A stretch of DNA of 64,000 nucleotides from Planctomycetia bacterium (GTDB taxonomy: Bacteria; Planctomycetota; Phycisphaerae; Phycisphaerales; SM1A02). The notes beneath the pieces were generated by a model that was not told where the DNA came from, did no database searches, and saw only the letters and a program-made list of their open reading frames with translations. The stretch lies in NCBI GenBank assembly GCA_005776885.1, contig SXOD01000022.1, positions 42,956 to 106,955 on the forward strand, in the 5' to 3' direction. The position numbers and the translations under genes are program-made. Positions 44,580-52,376 of the stretch are shown here, piece after piece (the stretch's first letter is position 1; every line of letters begins with the position of its first letter).

Positions 44580-45821
44580 ATGAACCTCCTTATCCTGAAT
44601 CACTACGCCACAGGCCCACGCGAGCCGGGCGGAACGCGCCACTTTGAGCTTGCGAGAAGGTTGGTGGACGCGGGGTGGGATGTGTCCATCATGGCGGCGA
44701 GTGTGAATCACACCTCCGGCGAACAGCGGCTCGCTGAACAGGAGTCCATTCGGCTAGAGATGATCGATGGGGTGAGATTTGTCTGGCTCCGGACGCCTCC
44801 GTATCGCGGGAACGGAATGAGGCGCATTCTGGGAATGCTCGCTTACTCGGTCAGGTCATGTGGCAGGCACGCCATGGCAGTTGTGCCGCGTCCTGATGTC
44901 GTGATTGGTTCGAGCGTTCACCCGGGCGCTGGTGTGGCTGCAGCGGTCATCGCCCGCAGGTACCAGGTCCCATTCTTGTTCGAGGTTCGGGATCTGTGGC
45001 CGGAGACGCTTATCGCGTTCGGCGCACTTCGGGAGGGTTCACTGATCGCTCGCTCGCTCGGGTTGCTTGAGCGTTGGCTCTACCGAAGAGCTGCGCGGAT
45101 CATTACTGTCTTGCCACATGTATCCGACTATGTGTCGGGACTGGGAGTGGACACTGCGAAAGTGGTGTGGATTCCAAATGGGGTTGCCGTAGCCGACGCC
45201 CCCGTGGACTCACCTGTGGACTCAAGCATCCAGGTGCACGGCCTCAGGATTCACTATGTTGGATCGCTTGGTTCGGCGAACGCGATGGACTGCGTTATCG
45301 ATGCGATGGGGTTGGTGGAACGCGACGGTAGGAAATGTCCGATTCAATTGCACCTTTACGGCGATGGACCGTGCCGCGGAACGCTCATGGAACGGGCGCG
45401 GGCACAAGGGCTAAACTCTGTGCAGTTCCATGGTGCGATTCCCAAGTCTCTGGTCCCGCAGGTACTGCAGGAGGCGGACGCGCTGATCATTTCGGTCCGG
45501 GATCTGCCTCGCTTGTACCGGTATGGGATCAGTATGAACAAGTTGTTCGACTACTTGGGGTCGGGTCGGCCCGTGCTGGCGGCGATGAGTGTCCCCAGCA
45601 ATCCGGTGTCAGCTTCAGGAGGTGGAATAGTCGTTCCGCCAGATGATTCGGAGCGACTCGCCGACGCAATCTTGGCGATGGCCGACCTAGATGCGGTCGC
45701 GCGGCACGCCATCGGCGACTTGGGGCGTCAGTGGGTGCAGCGGCATCACGACTTTACTCGCTTGGCGGCTCAGTTGGATGGCGTCTTGCGGGAGGTGTGT
45801 TCTGAGTACCCACGAGGTTGA
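44580..45821 (+). CDS. Glycosyltransferase family 4, WbuB-like
   Basis: A 413-residue GT-B protein, similar in layout to the protein at 37684: MNLLILNHYATGPREPGGTR at the start, FEVRDLWPETLIAFGAL in the middle, and LRIHYVGSLGSANAMDCVID at the donor site. The ATG at 44580 is only 63 bases from the truncated PglC-like gene on the other strand. Base composition is visibly less GC-rich than in the genes to its left, which suggests a different origin. It is first in the block that also carries the hisH, hisF and wbpG genes. Confidence 0.78.
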   Translation: MNLLILNHYATGPREPGGTRHFELARRLVDAGWDVSIMAASVNHTSGEQRLAEQESIRLEMIDGVRFVWLRTPPYRGNGMRRILGMLAYSVRSCGRHAMAVVPRPDVVIGSSVHPGAGVAAAVIARRYQVPFLFEVRDLWPETLIAFGALREGSLIARSLGLLERWLYRRAARIITVLPHVSDYVSGLGVDTAKVVWIPNGVAVADAPVDSPVDSSIQVHGLRIHYVGSLGSANAMDCVIDAMGLVERDGRKCPIQLHLYGDGPCRGTLMERARAQGLNSVQFHGAIPKSLVPQVLQEADALIISVRDLPRLYRYGISMNKLFDYLGSGRPVLAAMSVPSNPVSASGGGIVVPPDDSERLADAILAMADLDAVARHAIGDLGRQWVQRHHDFTRLAAQLDGVLREVCSEYPRG

Positions 45822-45846
45822 GCGTCGGTCACCGGCATGAGGCCTG

Positions 45847-46962
45847 TCATCGGCGCACAGACTCATACAGTGCCAAGAGGCTCGGCGCCTCCGCTTCCCA
45901 GTTCAGCTCGTCCTCGACGGCCTTGCGCCCACGCTCTCCCATGGCGCGCGCGGTGGCTGGATCTTCGATCAAGCAGTCGATAGCGCGGGCAATCGAGATT
46001 GGGTCAAGCGGATCCACGAGGAGTCCGCATTGGTAGCGGTCAACGATCGTGCGCCACACCGGGAAGTCCGAGGCGATGAGGGGTAAGCCAGCCGCCATGT
46101 ATTCAAACATCTTGATCGGAAGCGACTCGAGATGGTTGGGTGTGGGATGGAGGGTGACCATCCCAACGGACGCTCTTCCCAGCAATTGAGTGGCACCGGC
46201 GCGGTCAAGTTCACCGAACTCCACAATCCGTGACCCCGCCTGCCTGCGGAGCGCAATCTCCATCAAACCCGGCTCCCGACAGGTGCCCGCGAGAAGCAGT
46301 GTGGGCTGAGTGTGGGTAAGGGCCACTGCGTCGACGAGTTGGAGAAGACCACGGGTCGTACCGATGCTGCCGAGATAGCACACGGCTCGTTCGGATCTTA
46401 CTCCGGCCTGCACACCTGGAAACTCGCTCAGCAACGGATAGTTCCGGACGATGGCCAGTTGACGCGCGACACCTGTGAACCGTTCACCGATCGCAGGCGT
46501 CGCAGCAATGACGCCATCGAGCCGAGCGCAGAGGCGGTCTTCCATTAGGTGTTTCCATAGAAACGCTGTAGGTCGACGGAGCGGTCTGGGCAGATAGTGC
46601 TTGGCCATCAACTGTTTTGGACCATCCTCGTGGGAGTCGTATAGGACGCAGATGCCCGCCTTCTGCAGTCTGCGACCAGTAGGCAGTAACTCGGGGTCGT
46701 GAAGGTGGCAGATGTCGGGTTGAAGTTCGATCGCGCGGTCGCGAATCCGGCGAGTGACCTTGATGATGCGATCAACACGCCCCTTTGGTGCTCCAACATC
46801 GAGAATTTGTACGCTATCGACGACGCTATTGCCGAGCCCATCCGCCACGATCAGGAACACAGTGTGGCCCGCGGCCGCGAGCGACCGACACATCTTGTGG
46901 AAGACTCGGACATCGCCCCGGGGGTGGACGGAGGTCAGGTGCGCGATACGGCGCGGGGACAT
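45847..46962 (-). CDS. Glycosyltransferase family 4
   Basis: A 371-residue GT-B enzyme. The start RRIAHLTSVHPRGDVRVFHK and the HLHDPELLPTGRRL strand are typical of O-antigen GT4 proteins. The donor-binding half has AVCYLGSIGTTRGLLQLVDA and LPIKMFEYMAAGLPLIASDF, with the ExxAxGxP motif clear. It is convergent with the previous glycosyltransferase and divergent from hisH with 38 bases between starts, so the promoters must overlap. The sugar specificity is unknown; the adjacent amidine-forming genes suggest it may use a modified uronic acid. Confidence 0.82.
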   Translation of the reverse strand: MSPRRIAHLTSVHPRGDVRVFHKMCRSLAAAGHTVFLIVADGLGNSVVDSVQILDVGAPKGRVDRIIKVTRRIRDRAIELQPDICHLHDPELLPTGRRLQKAGICVLYDSHEDGPKQLMAKHYLPRPLRRPTAFLWKHLMEDRLCARLDGVIAATPAIGERFTGVARQLAIVRNYPLLSEFPGVQAGVRSERAVCYLGSIGTTRGLLQLVDAVALTHTQPTLLLAGTCREPGLMEIALRRQAGSRIVEFGELDRAGATQLLGRASVGMVTLHPTPNHLESLPIKMFEYMAAGLPLIASDFPVWRTIVDRYQCGLLVDPLDPISIARAIDCLIEDPATARAMGERGRKAVEDELNWEAEAPSLLALYESVRR

Positions 46963-47000
46963 GAGTGCGGGATGCTATTCTCAATCGCCGGAACGCTTTC

Positions 47001-47627
47001 ATGATCGCGATCATCGACTACGAAGTTGGGAATCTGGGGGCCATCGCCAATATGTTCCAACGGCTAGGCTTCGCCTGCGTCATCACGAAGGATTCCGGTC
47101 TTGTGGATCGCGCGAGCCGGATCGTGCTGCCCGGAAACGGCTCGTTTGATGCTTGTATGCGGGGGTTGCACGCATCCGGCCTCCTTCCAACGCTTGAGCG
47201 AAGGGTTCGCGTTGATGCCACGCCGCTGCTCGGGATCTGCGTTGGAGCGCAGATCCTTGGCAGGTCAAGCGAGGAGGGTTATCAGAGCGGTCTCGGGTGG
47301 CTGGCGATGGATGTCCGGCGCTTGTCGTCAAAGCCAGGATTGCGCATCCCGCACATGGGCTGGAACTGCGTCGCGCGGGCAGGGCCACACCCACTTGTTG
47401 ACCGATTGTCCGACGACGCGCGCTTCTACTTCTCGCATTCATTCTGCATGCATCCGGACAATGCCGACGACGTGTTGCTCCGTGTGAACTATGGGGAGAC
47501 GTTTGCGGCCGCTGTAGCGCATGAAAATGTGACGGCAGTACAGTTTCATCCCGAGAAGAGTCACCGGTATGGACGGCAGTTGCTCGCCTCTTTTGCGGAG
47601 GGGGCTGAATGCATCGCGCGCGAGTGA
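47001..47627 (+). CDS. hisH: HisH-type glutamine amidotransferase of acetamidino-sugar synthesis
   Basis: A 208-residue class I glutaminase with LGICVGAQ (nucleophile Cys80) and FHPEKS (catalytic His-x-Glu). It looks like HisH, which feeds ammonia to HisF, but no other histidine gene is near. The neighbours are a HisF homologue (19-base overlap) and a WbpG-type amidotransferase. This trio is known in Pseudomonas aeruginosa O5, where HisH2/HisF2/WbpG convert an N-acetyl group of a diacetamido uronic acid into an acetamidino group. ATG 47001 is chosen because the protein then begins with MIAIIDYEVGN. Confidence 0.87.
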   Translation: MIAIIDYEVGNLGAIANMFQRLGFACVITKDSGLVDRASRIVLPGNGSFDACMRGLHASGLLPTLERRVRVDATPLLGICVGAQILGRSSEEGYQSGLGWLAMDVRRLSSKPGLRIPHMGWNCVARAGPHPLVDRLSDDARFYFSHSFCMHPDNADDVLLRVNYGETFAAAVAHENVTAVQFHPEKSHRYGRQLLASFAEGAECIARE

Positions 47628-48358
47628 TGCCGTGTCTCCTCATCAGCGGGAACGGCCTTGTGAAGACGCGGCAGTTTCGGGAGCCCACATACCTCGGTGA
47701 TCCGGTCAATGCTGTCAGGATCTTCAGCGACAAAGAGGCGGACGAGGTCGTGGTGCTGGACATCGACGCGTCGCGGTTAGGTCGAGAGCCGAATTACCGA
47801 CTGGTTGAAGAGATGGCCGGCGAGGCATTCATGCCGATGGGATACGGCGGCGGTGTGAGAACGCTGGAACATGTGCGTCGACTCATTCGCGCGGGTGTCG
47901 AAAAAGTGGTCATCAATACGGCGGCCGTCGAGTCTCCAGCGGTGATACGAGATTCCGTCGCCGAGTACGGGAGCCAGGCAATCGTTGGCGCGATCGATGT
48001 AAAGCGATCGATGTTCGGGAAGTGCCGCGCCATGATCCGTTCAGGCGCAACCGATGTTCGGTGTACGCCGGTGGAGCACGCCCGCCGGCTCATAGGCCTT
48101 GGTGTGGGTGAGTTGCTTGTAAACAACATCGACCGGGACGGGACCATGGAGGGGTTCGATATCCCGTTGATTCGGGGCATTGTCAACGAGGTCCGCGTGC
48201 CCGTCGTCGCCTGTGGCGGCGCCGGCAATGTCGGGCACCTACGGGAGGTGATCATCGACGGCGGCGCTGCTGCCGCGGCGGCTGGAAGCATGTTTGTGTT
48301 CCACGGGCGGCATCGGGCGGTGCTCATCAATTATCCCACTGGATTGTCAGTGGAGTGA
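47609..48358 (+). CDS. hisF: HisF2/AglZ-type cyclase subunit of acetamidino-sugar synthesis
   Basis: A 249-residue TIM barrel. MHRARVMPCLLISGNGLVKT matches the HisF2 start (…PCLL…GLVKT) rather than housekeeping HisF (…DVKDGRVVKG). Other barrel segments are EVVVLDIDASR, PMGYGGGVRTLEHV, VVINTAAVE, LLVNNIDRDGTMEGFD and VPVVACGGAGN. The start codon lies inside the end of hisH, so translation is coupled. It is expected to pass ammonia to the WbpG-type enzyme encoded on the other strand just downstream. True histidine biosynthesis is unlikely in this context. Confidence 0.87.
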   Translation: MHRARVMPCLLISGNGLVKTRQFREPTYLGDPVNAVRIFSDKEADEVVVLDIDASRLGREPNYRLVEEMAGEAFMPMGYGGGVRTLEHVRRLIRAGVEKVVINTAAVESPAVIRDSVAEYGSQAIVGAIDVKRSMFGKCRAMIRSGATDVRCTPVEHARRLIGLGVGELLVNNIDRDGTMEGFDIPLIRGIVNEVRVPVVACGGAGNVGHLREVIIDGGAAAAAAGSMFVFHGRHRAVLINYPTGLSVE

Positions 48359-48406
48359 GCGCGGCATTTACGAATTCGAGAAATGCCGATCCCGGAACGC
48401 GAGAGG

Positions 48407-49570
48407 TCACGAATAGTTTGACAACTGGCGGCCAATCATGCGCTGCGCAACCGACTGAACTGACTTGAGCAGTCGGTATCTGGTGCCGAAATGTGGATAA
48501 TCGGTGTGGCTGCGCAGCGGTGCCATCAAGAAGCCGTCAAACTCGGCCCGGGAAATGCGCAACTTCTTGCAGAAGAAATCGAGGTCGTTCGCGAGGTCGA
48601 GGGGGTCGTACAGCGGCTTGCTGAGTTCAATGATGGCCTGTTCCCGTGTGCATTGTCCGGAGACGATCAGACTCGAGAGGTGAGGGCGACGCTTATCAAA
48701 GCCGAAGCGCGTGGGGAGGAAGTGGTTTTGAAAGACCTTCGTGAACAAGGATTCACCGTGTTTGCGGGCGTAGGGCTTGAAGCCGACCGTATCTACAAGT
48801 TCTTGCAAGGCGTGCGACTTGATGTACGGCATGAAGTTCAAGGGACGAGCCGTCCGCATGCGCCGAAAGAATGGATACCAGATGTAATAGTCGAAGAACC
48901 CGATGGTCTTGTAGTTCCGCAACGGTCGTTCGCCGAACCGCGTGTGGATGCTCCGGAGATTGATGGCATCCATGGCGGATCCATGCCACGATGTGGGGAA
49001 TATCCCCTCCGTGGACAGATTGCCACCAGACAGGATGTACCGGATCCCGTTCCGCATCGCAAAGTGGTAGAGGCTGGCAAAGAAGATGTGATCTTGGGGC
49101 ACATCCTGATTCGGGATCCCAGATCGGAGGAAGGAAAGGTGGAGGTCTCTCATTTCCTCCCAATCCACGACGTGGGTGTGGAGGTCAAAACTGCAATGTG
49201 AAACCAATCGCTCGATGTTGGCTACCGCGAGCTCGCTGTTCCATCCCGCATCGACATGGACCACAAGTGGATGCAGATCCCACTCCCGCACCTTCAGTGC
49301 CAGATACGAACTATCGATTCCGCCGCTGAGACCGAGTATGCAGTCATATTCGCGCTTGCCTTTGGATGCTCGGATGGTGTCGAGCAGCGTCTGCAGCCGC
49401 GGCTGGCCTTCAGGGCCCGGGAACCAGCTGGCGCGTTTCAGAGAGTCGAAGTTTCGGCAGTGGTTGCATACGCCAGTTGAGTCGAACCGGATCTCCGGGT
49501 CGCTCGTGTCCATCACGCAGTTGCTGCAAGTCAGGCCTTGCGAACTAGAGCTCGGTGTTGCAGTATTCAT
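48407..49570 (-). CDS. wbpG: WbpG-type N-acetyl sugar amidotransferase
   Basis: A 387-residue PP-loop ATPase. Two CxxC pairs (Cys15/18 and Cys35/38) probably bind zinc, and ILGLSGGIDSSYLAL (residues 78-92) is the ATP pyrophosphatase loop. It activates the carbonyl of an N-acetyl group with ATP so that ammonia from HisH/HisF forms an acetamidino group. It faces hisH-hisF tail to tail, with 48 bases between stops, rather than being co-directional as is usual in Pseudomonas. The length fits the family. Confidence 0.88.
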   Translation of the reverse strand: MNTATPSSSSQGLTCSNCVMDTSDPEIRFDSTGVCNHCRNFDSLKRASWFPGPEGQPRLQTLLDTIRASKGKREYDCILGLSGGIDSSYLALKVREWDLHPLVVHVDAGWNSELAVANIERLVSHCSFDLHTHVVDWEEMRDLHLSFLRSGIPNQDVPQDHIFFASLYHFAMRNGIRYILSGGNLSTEGIFPTSWHGSAMDAINLRSIHTRFGERPLRNYKTIGFFDYYIWYPFFRRMRTARPLNFMPYIKSHALQELVDTVGFKPYARKHGESLFTKVFQNHFLPTRFGFDKRRPHLSSLIVSGQCTREQAIIELSKPLYDPLDLANDLDFFCKKLRISRAEFDGFLMAPLRSHTDYPHFGTRYRLLKSVQSVAQRMIGRQLSNYS

Positions 49571-49610
49571 TGGGATTCGATGGCAGGTGAACTAGCATGG
49601 AAAGTGCTTG

Positions 49611-50942
49611 ATGAGCGGGTTGGTGTACAGTGGCGCTCCGAGTTGTGCCAACATGGTGATCTCTCAATACTCGTTGCCATCTCACGCACGTGGCGGAGCG
49701 AAGTCGCATTGGGCGGTGTTGGTGTGGATGGCTAGTCTTTGGGGTTATACGGGGCGTGGTGTACTCCCAAACGGATGGGCTGGGATTGTCGCGCCTGCGG
49801 TTGTGGGCCTGTCATTCATTTGGATTGTCGTCCTCCCAGCGATCATGGAGCGCAGGTGCGCGGTGGCGACGAGCAGACCAGCTCTCATCTTGGCGGTGCT
49901 CTTCGGTTTCTGGGCCATCCCCATGGGATTCCATTGGTGGGACAGCGACGCGGCGCCGCACTTCGAGATGTGGTTCCGCATGTTGGTCAAGTGGGTTGCC
50001 GGCTTCATGGCGGCCATGTGTGTTGTTGTCCTGCGCGACAAGGCACGTTGGGGTGCAGGAGTCTCGATCACGATCATGGCCTGCGTGGCTGCGGGGGTGT
50101 TATTGGTCAACAGGGATGTGTTCTGGATCTCCGAGCACCAGGATACGGCCAATCGGGTTGAGGCCGCGATTGCGTCATCGGTGAGTCTGGGGTTGATCTT
50201 CACGATGGGATTCGGAGTTGGTGCCGCGATGGTGCGCAGCAACCCAGCGCTGGGTGGTGCGCTATTGCTCCTCACGACAGCTGGCAATGCGGTGTGCATG
50301 CAGCGTTTCGGCATCGTCATTCAACCCCTGATTGTGTTGATGTTCGCGGGATGGAGGGTTGGGTGCTTGTGGTGTTGTGTCCTAGCAGCCGTAGCGATGA
50401 TGAGCGGTCTGTGGTTCGACGACTGGCCGGTGATTGATCCTCTCATCGGCTACTTCGGAGGGGTGGTGGATGGGGGCGCTCTCACGATCAGAGGAGACCT
50501 TATGGGGAGCGCGTTGGTGGCGTTTACGGAATCCCCGTGCTTCGGAATCGGCCCCGGGCGCTGGCCTGCGGGGGAGTATCCGCACTCCTTTGTGCTCCAG
50601 TCGTTTTCCGACCTTGGCGTTCTCGGCGGAATTGCCTCGCTCGTGTTGGCGCTCAGCGTCGTGTATGCGTTGTGGCGCTTTGCGCGTCAAGGCGCCAGTT
50701 GGCCTGTGCATGATCGAGCGTTTGTTGCAGCGGCGACTTGCGGTTGGCTCTTCTCCATGAAGGCGGGTGACTTGCAGAGCGCCGATGTCCTCGTGCCGCT
50801 TGCAGCGGGCGTCTGGGGAGCGGGGCGGGTCACAACAGGACGCGCAGCACCCATGCGCCCGTCAGCGTGTGGTTGGCTCGGATGTCGGTGGCTTCTGAAC
50901 GAGTGGAGACCGCCAAGCGATGGCCGCGAGCAGCAAGGCTAG
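49611..50942 (+). CDS. Wzy/O-antigen ligase-like polymerase
   Basis: A polytopic membrane protein of about 443 residues with roughly 10-11 hydrophobic segments. The Wzy_C-type loop CFGIGPGRWPAGEYPHSFVL followed by FSDLGVLGGI is clear and is the hallmark of O-antigen polymerases and ligases. It probably joins lipid-linked repeats after flipping. The start is uncertain: ATG 49611 has a GGAAAG sequence eight bases before it, and ATG 49653 is possible. The 3' end overlaps the convergent flippase gene by 81 bases, the longest overlap in the window. Confidence 0.75.
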   Translation: MSGLVYSGAPSCANMVISQYSLPSHARGGAKSHWAVLVWMASLWGYTGRGVLPNGWAGIVAPAVVGLSFIWIVVLPAIMERRCAVATSRPALILAVLFGFWAIPMGFHWWDSDAAPHFEMWFRMLVKWVAGFMAAMCVVVLRDKARWGAGVSITIMACVAAGVLLVNRDVFWISEHQDTANRVEAAIASSVSLGLIFTMGFGVGAAMVRSNPALGGALLLLTTAGNAVCMQRFGIVIQPLIVLMFAGWRVGCLWCCVLAAVAMMSGLWFDDWPVIDPLIGYFGGVVDGGALTIRGDLMGSALVAFTESPCFGIGPGRWPAGEYPHSFVLQSFSDLGVLGGIASLVLALSVVYALWRFARQGASWPVHDRAFVAAATCGWLFSMKAGDLQSADVLVPLAAGVWGAGRVTTGRAAPMRPSACGWLGCRWLLNEWRPPSDGREQQG

Positions 50943-52286
50943 GAGCGCGCTGCTTGCCACGCCGAGTCCGACCGCGGCGTATTCGACCACATATTGGATG
51001 ACCAGAACCAAGGCAGCGTTGAAGACCAGTGCGAGCGCGGGTCGCCTATAAGGTCGCCAGGCGACACCCCCCAGTGTTCCTATCGTGAAGATAACCGCTG
51101 CTGAATAGGCCAGCATCACGCCACCGAGTGTCAAGGCTATGCCGTTCAGGCTTGGGTAGAAGAGCGCGAATAGGACACTTCCGACGACAGTGGTAAGGCA
51201 TGCCGCAACACTGATAGCCAGAAGTAGCCCTTGGCGCCGGTGCATATCAAACAAGCGGTCGGTGAAGTCGGCGGCAACAAAGACGACGGCGGGAGCAAGG
51301 AGCAACCGGAACGGCGTGACTGCACCTTCCCACCCGGGGCCCAGCACAACCCGAATGAGTGGTGCAGCGTTTAGCACGGCCCATGCGACTGGCCCACTGG
51401 CCACCACCAGCATTCGAATGGTGATGTCCGTCGCTTGGGACGCGGCGCTCACATGGTCCCGGGCAGCTGCGTGCTGATAGAGGGGGCGGAGGATCGCGGA
51501 GAGACCCATCCGCGGCCAACCTGATACGCGCTCTGCTTGTTGGAGATATCCGACATGTGCTGCTCCAACACCCGATGATGGAAGTCCCGCGATGAGGTAA
51601 GGAACCCGAATCCGCAAGGTGTCGATGGCGGCGAAGGGCACGGCAAGCCGCGCAAACTCAGGGAAGTTAATAAGTACTGCGCGCACAGCGAGCGGCCAAG
51701 CACGAAAGGAAGGGGGGCGCCTCGCTAACAGGCATGCCGCTGGAGCCGCGGCGAGGGCTGCGCCGAGGATGGATCCCTCAACGAGCGTTCCCCCGAGTCG
51801 CCAGGCGATGAACTGGCCGACGAATGTCCCGGCGGGAAAGGCGATGCCCAGTGTGGCGATCCAGTTGAACCAGCCGTGTTTGGTTGCGAGCATGACCGCA
51901 ATTCGAGAGATGCCTGTCGCTGCAACGAAAGCAAAGCCGATCGAAAACAGCCACGGATTGTCGTTTAGGGAAACGAAGCGAGATGCACCGGGAACGACGA
52001 TCGTGATGGCGCCCCCGAGTGTTGCCATAAGCAGCAGGATCCCCAGCGCGCCTTGCATGGTCTGACGTTCTGCTTCGGGGGACTTGGTGAGGGGGATTGC
52101 GTCGGAGATGCGAAGTGTTCCGACCGCCGCCGGAATGGCTATCCACGCCATGAACTCAGCGAACTCGCCAAATGCAACAGGGGGAAAGACCCGTGCGATC
52201 ACGGCAGTCGATGCAATCGCGATAGCGAACGAGACCGCTGTCCCGACGGCCAGTGAAAGGGCTGCTCTGGAGCGATTGTGTTTCAT
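50862..52286 (-). CDS. Wzx-like oligosaccharide flippase
   Basis: A 474-residue membrane protein with about 12-14 hydrophobic segments. The start RAALSLAVGTAVSFAIAIAS, then FPPVAFGEFAEFMAWI, matches the polysaccharide biosynthesis/MATE-like flippase group. It is expected to move undecaprenyl-linked repeats across the inner membrane. The frame extends 315 bases further upstream, but that part is antisense to the MBOAT gene. ATG 52286 leaves a 90-base divergent promoter region before it. Its last 81 bases overlap the polymerase gene tail to tail. Confidence 0.78.
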   Translation of the reverse strand: MKHNRSRAALSLAVGTAVSFAIAIASTAVIARVFPPVAFGEFAEFMAWIAIPAAVGTLRISDAIPLTKSPEAERQTMQGALGILLLMATLGGAITIVVPGASRFVSLNDNPWLFSIGFAFVAATGISRIAVMLATKHGWFNWIATLGIAFPAGTFVGQFIAWRLGGTLVEGSILGAALAAAPAACLLARRPPSFRAWPLAVRAVLINFPEFARLAVPFAAIDTLRIRVPYLIAGLPSSGVGAAHVGYLQQAERVSGWPRMGLSAILRPLYQHAAARDHVSAASQATDITIRMLVVASGPVAWAVLNAAPLIRVVLGPGWEGAVTPFRLLLAPAVVFVAADFTDRLFDMHRRQGLLLAISVAACLTTVVGSVLFALFYPSLNGIALTLGGVMLAYSAAVIFTIGTLGGVAWRPYRRPALALVFNAALVLVIQYVVEYAAVGLGVASSALLALLLAAIAWRSPLVQKPPTSEPTTR

Positions 52287-52376
52287 GTGGCTGGTCGATG
52301 GCAGACCAGTGACTGCGGGGAACGAAGCGTACTCAGCGTCGCGGCCTGATGGGGCGCGTGGTGTATTGTTGACTCC

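Noticed and set aside
47001..48358. HisH and HisF as part of histidine biosynthesis
   Set aside because: No other his gene is near, the HisF start resembles HisF2/AglZ, and a WbpG-type gene is adjacent.
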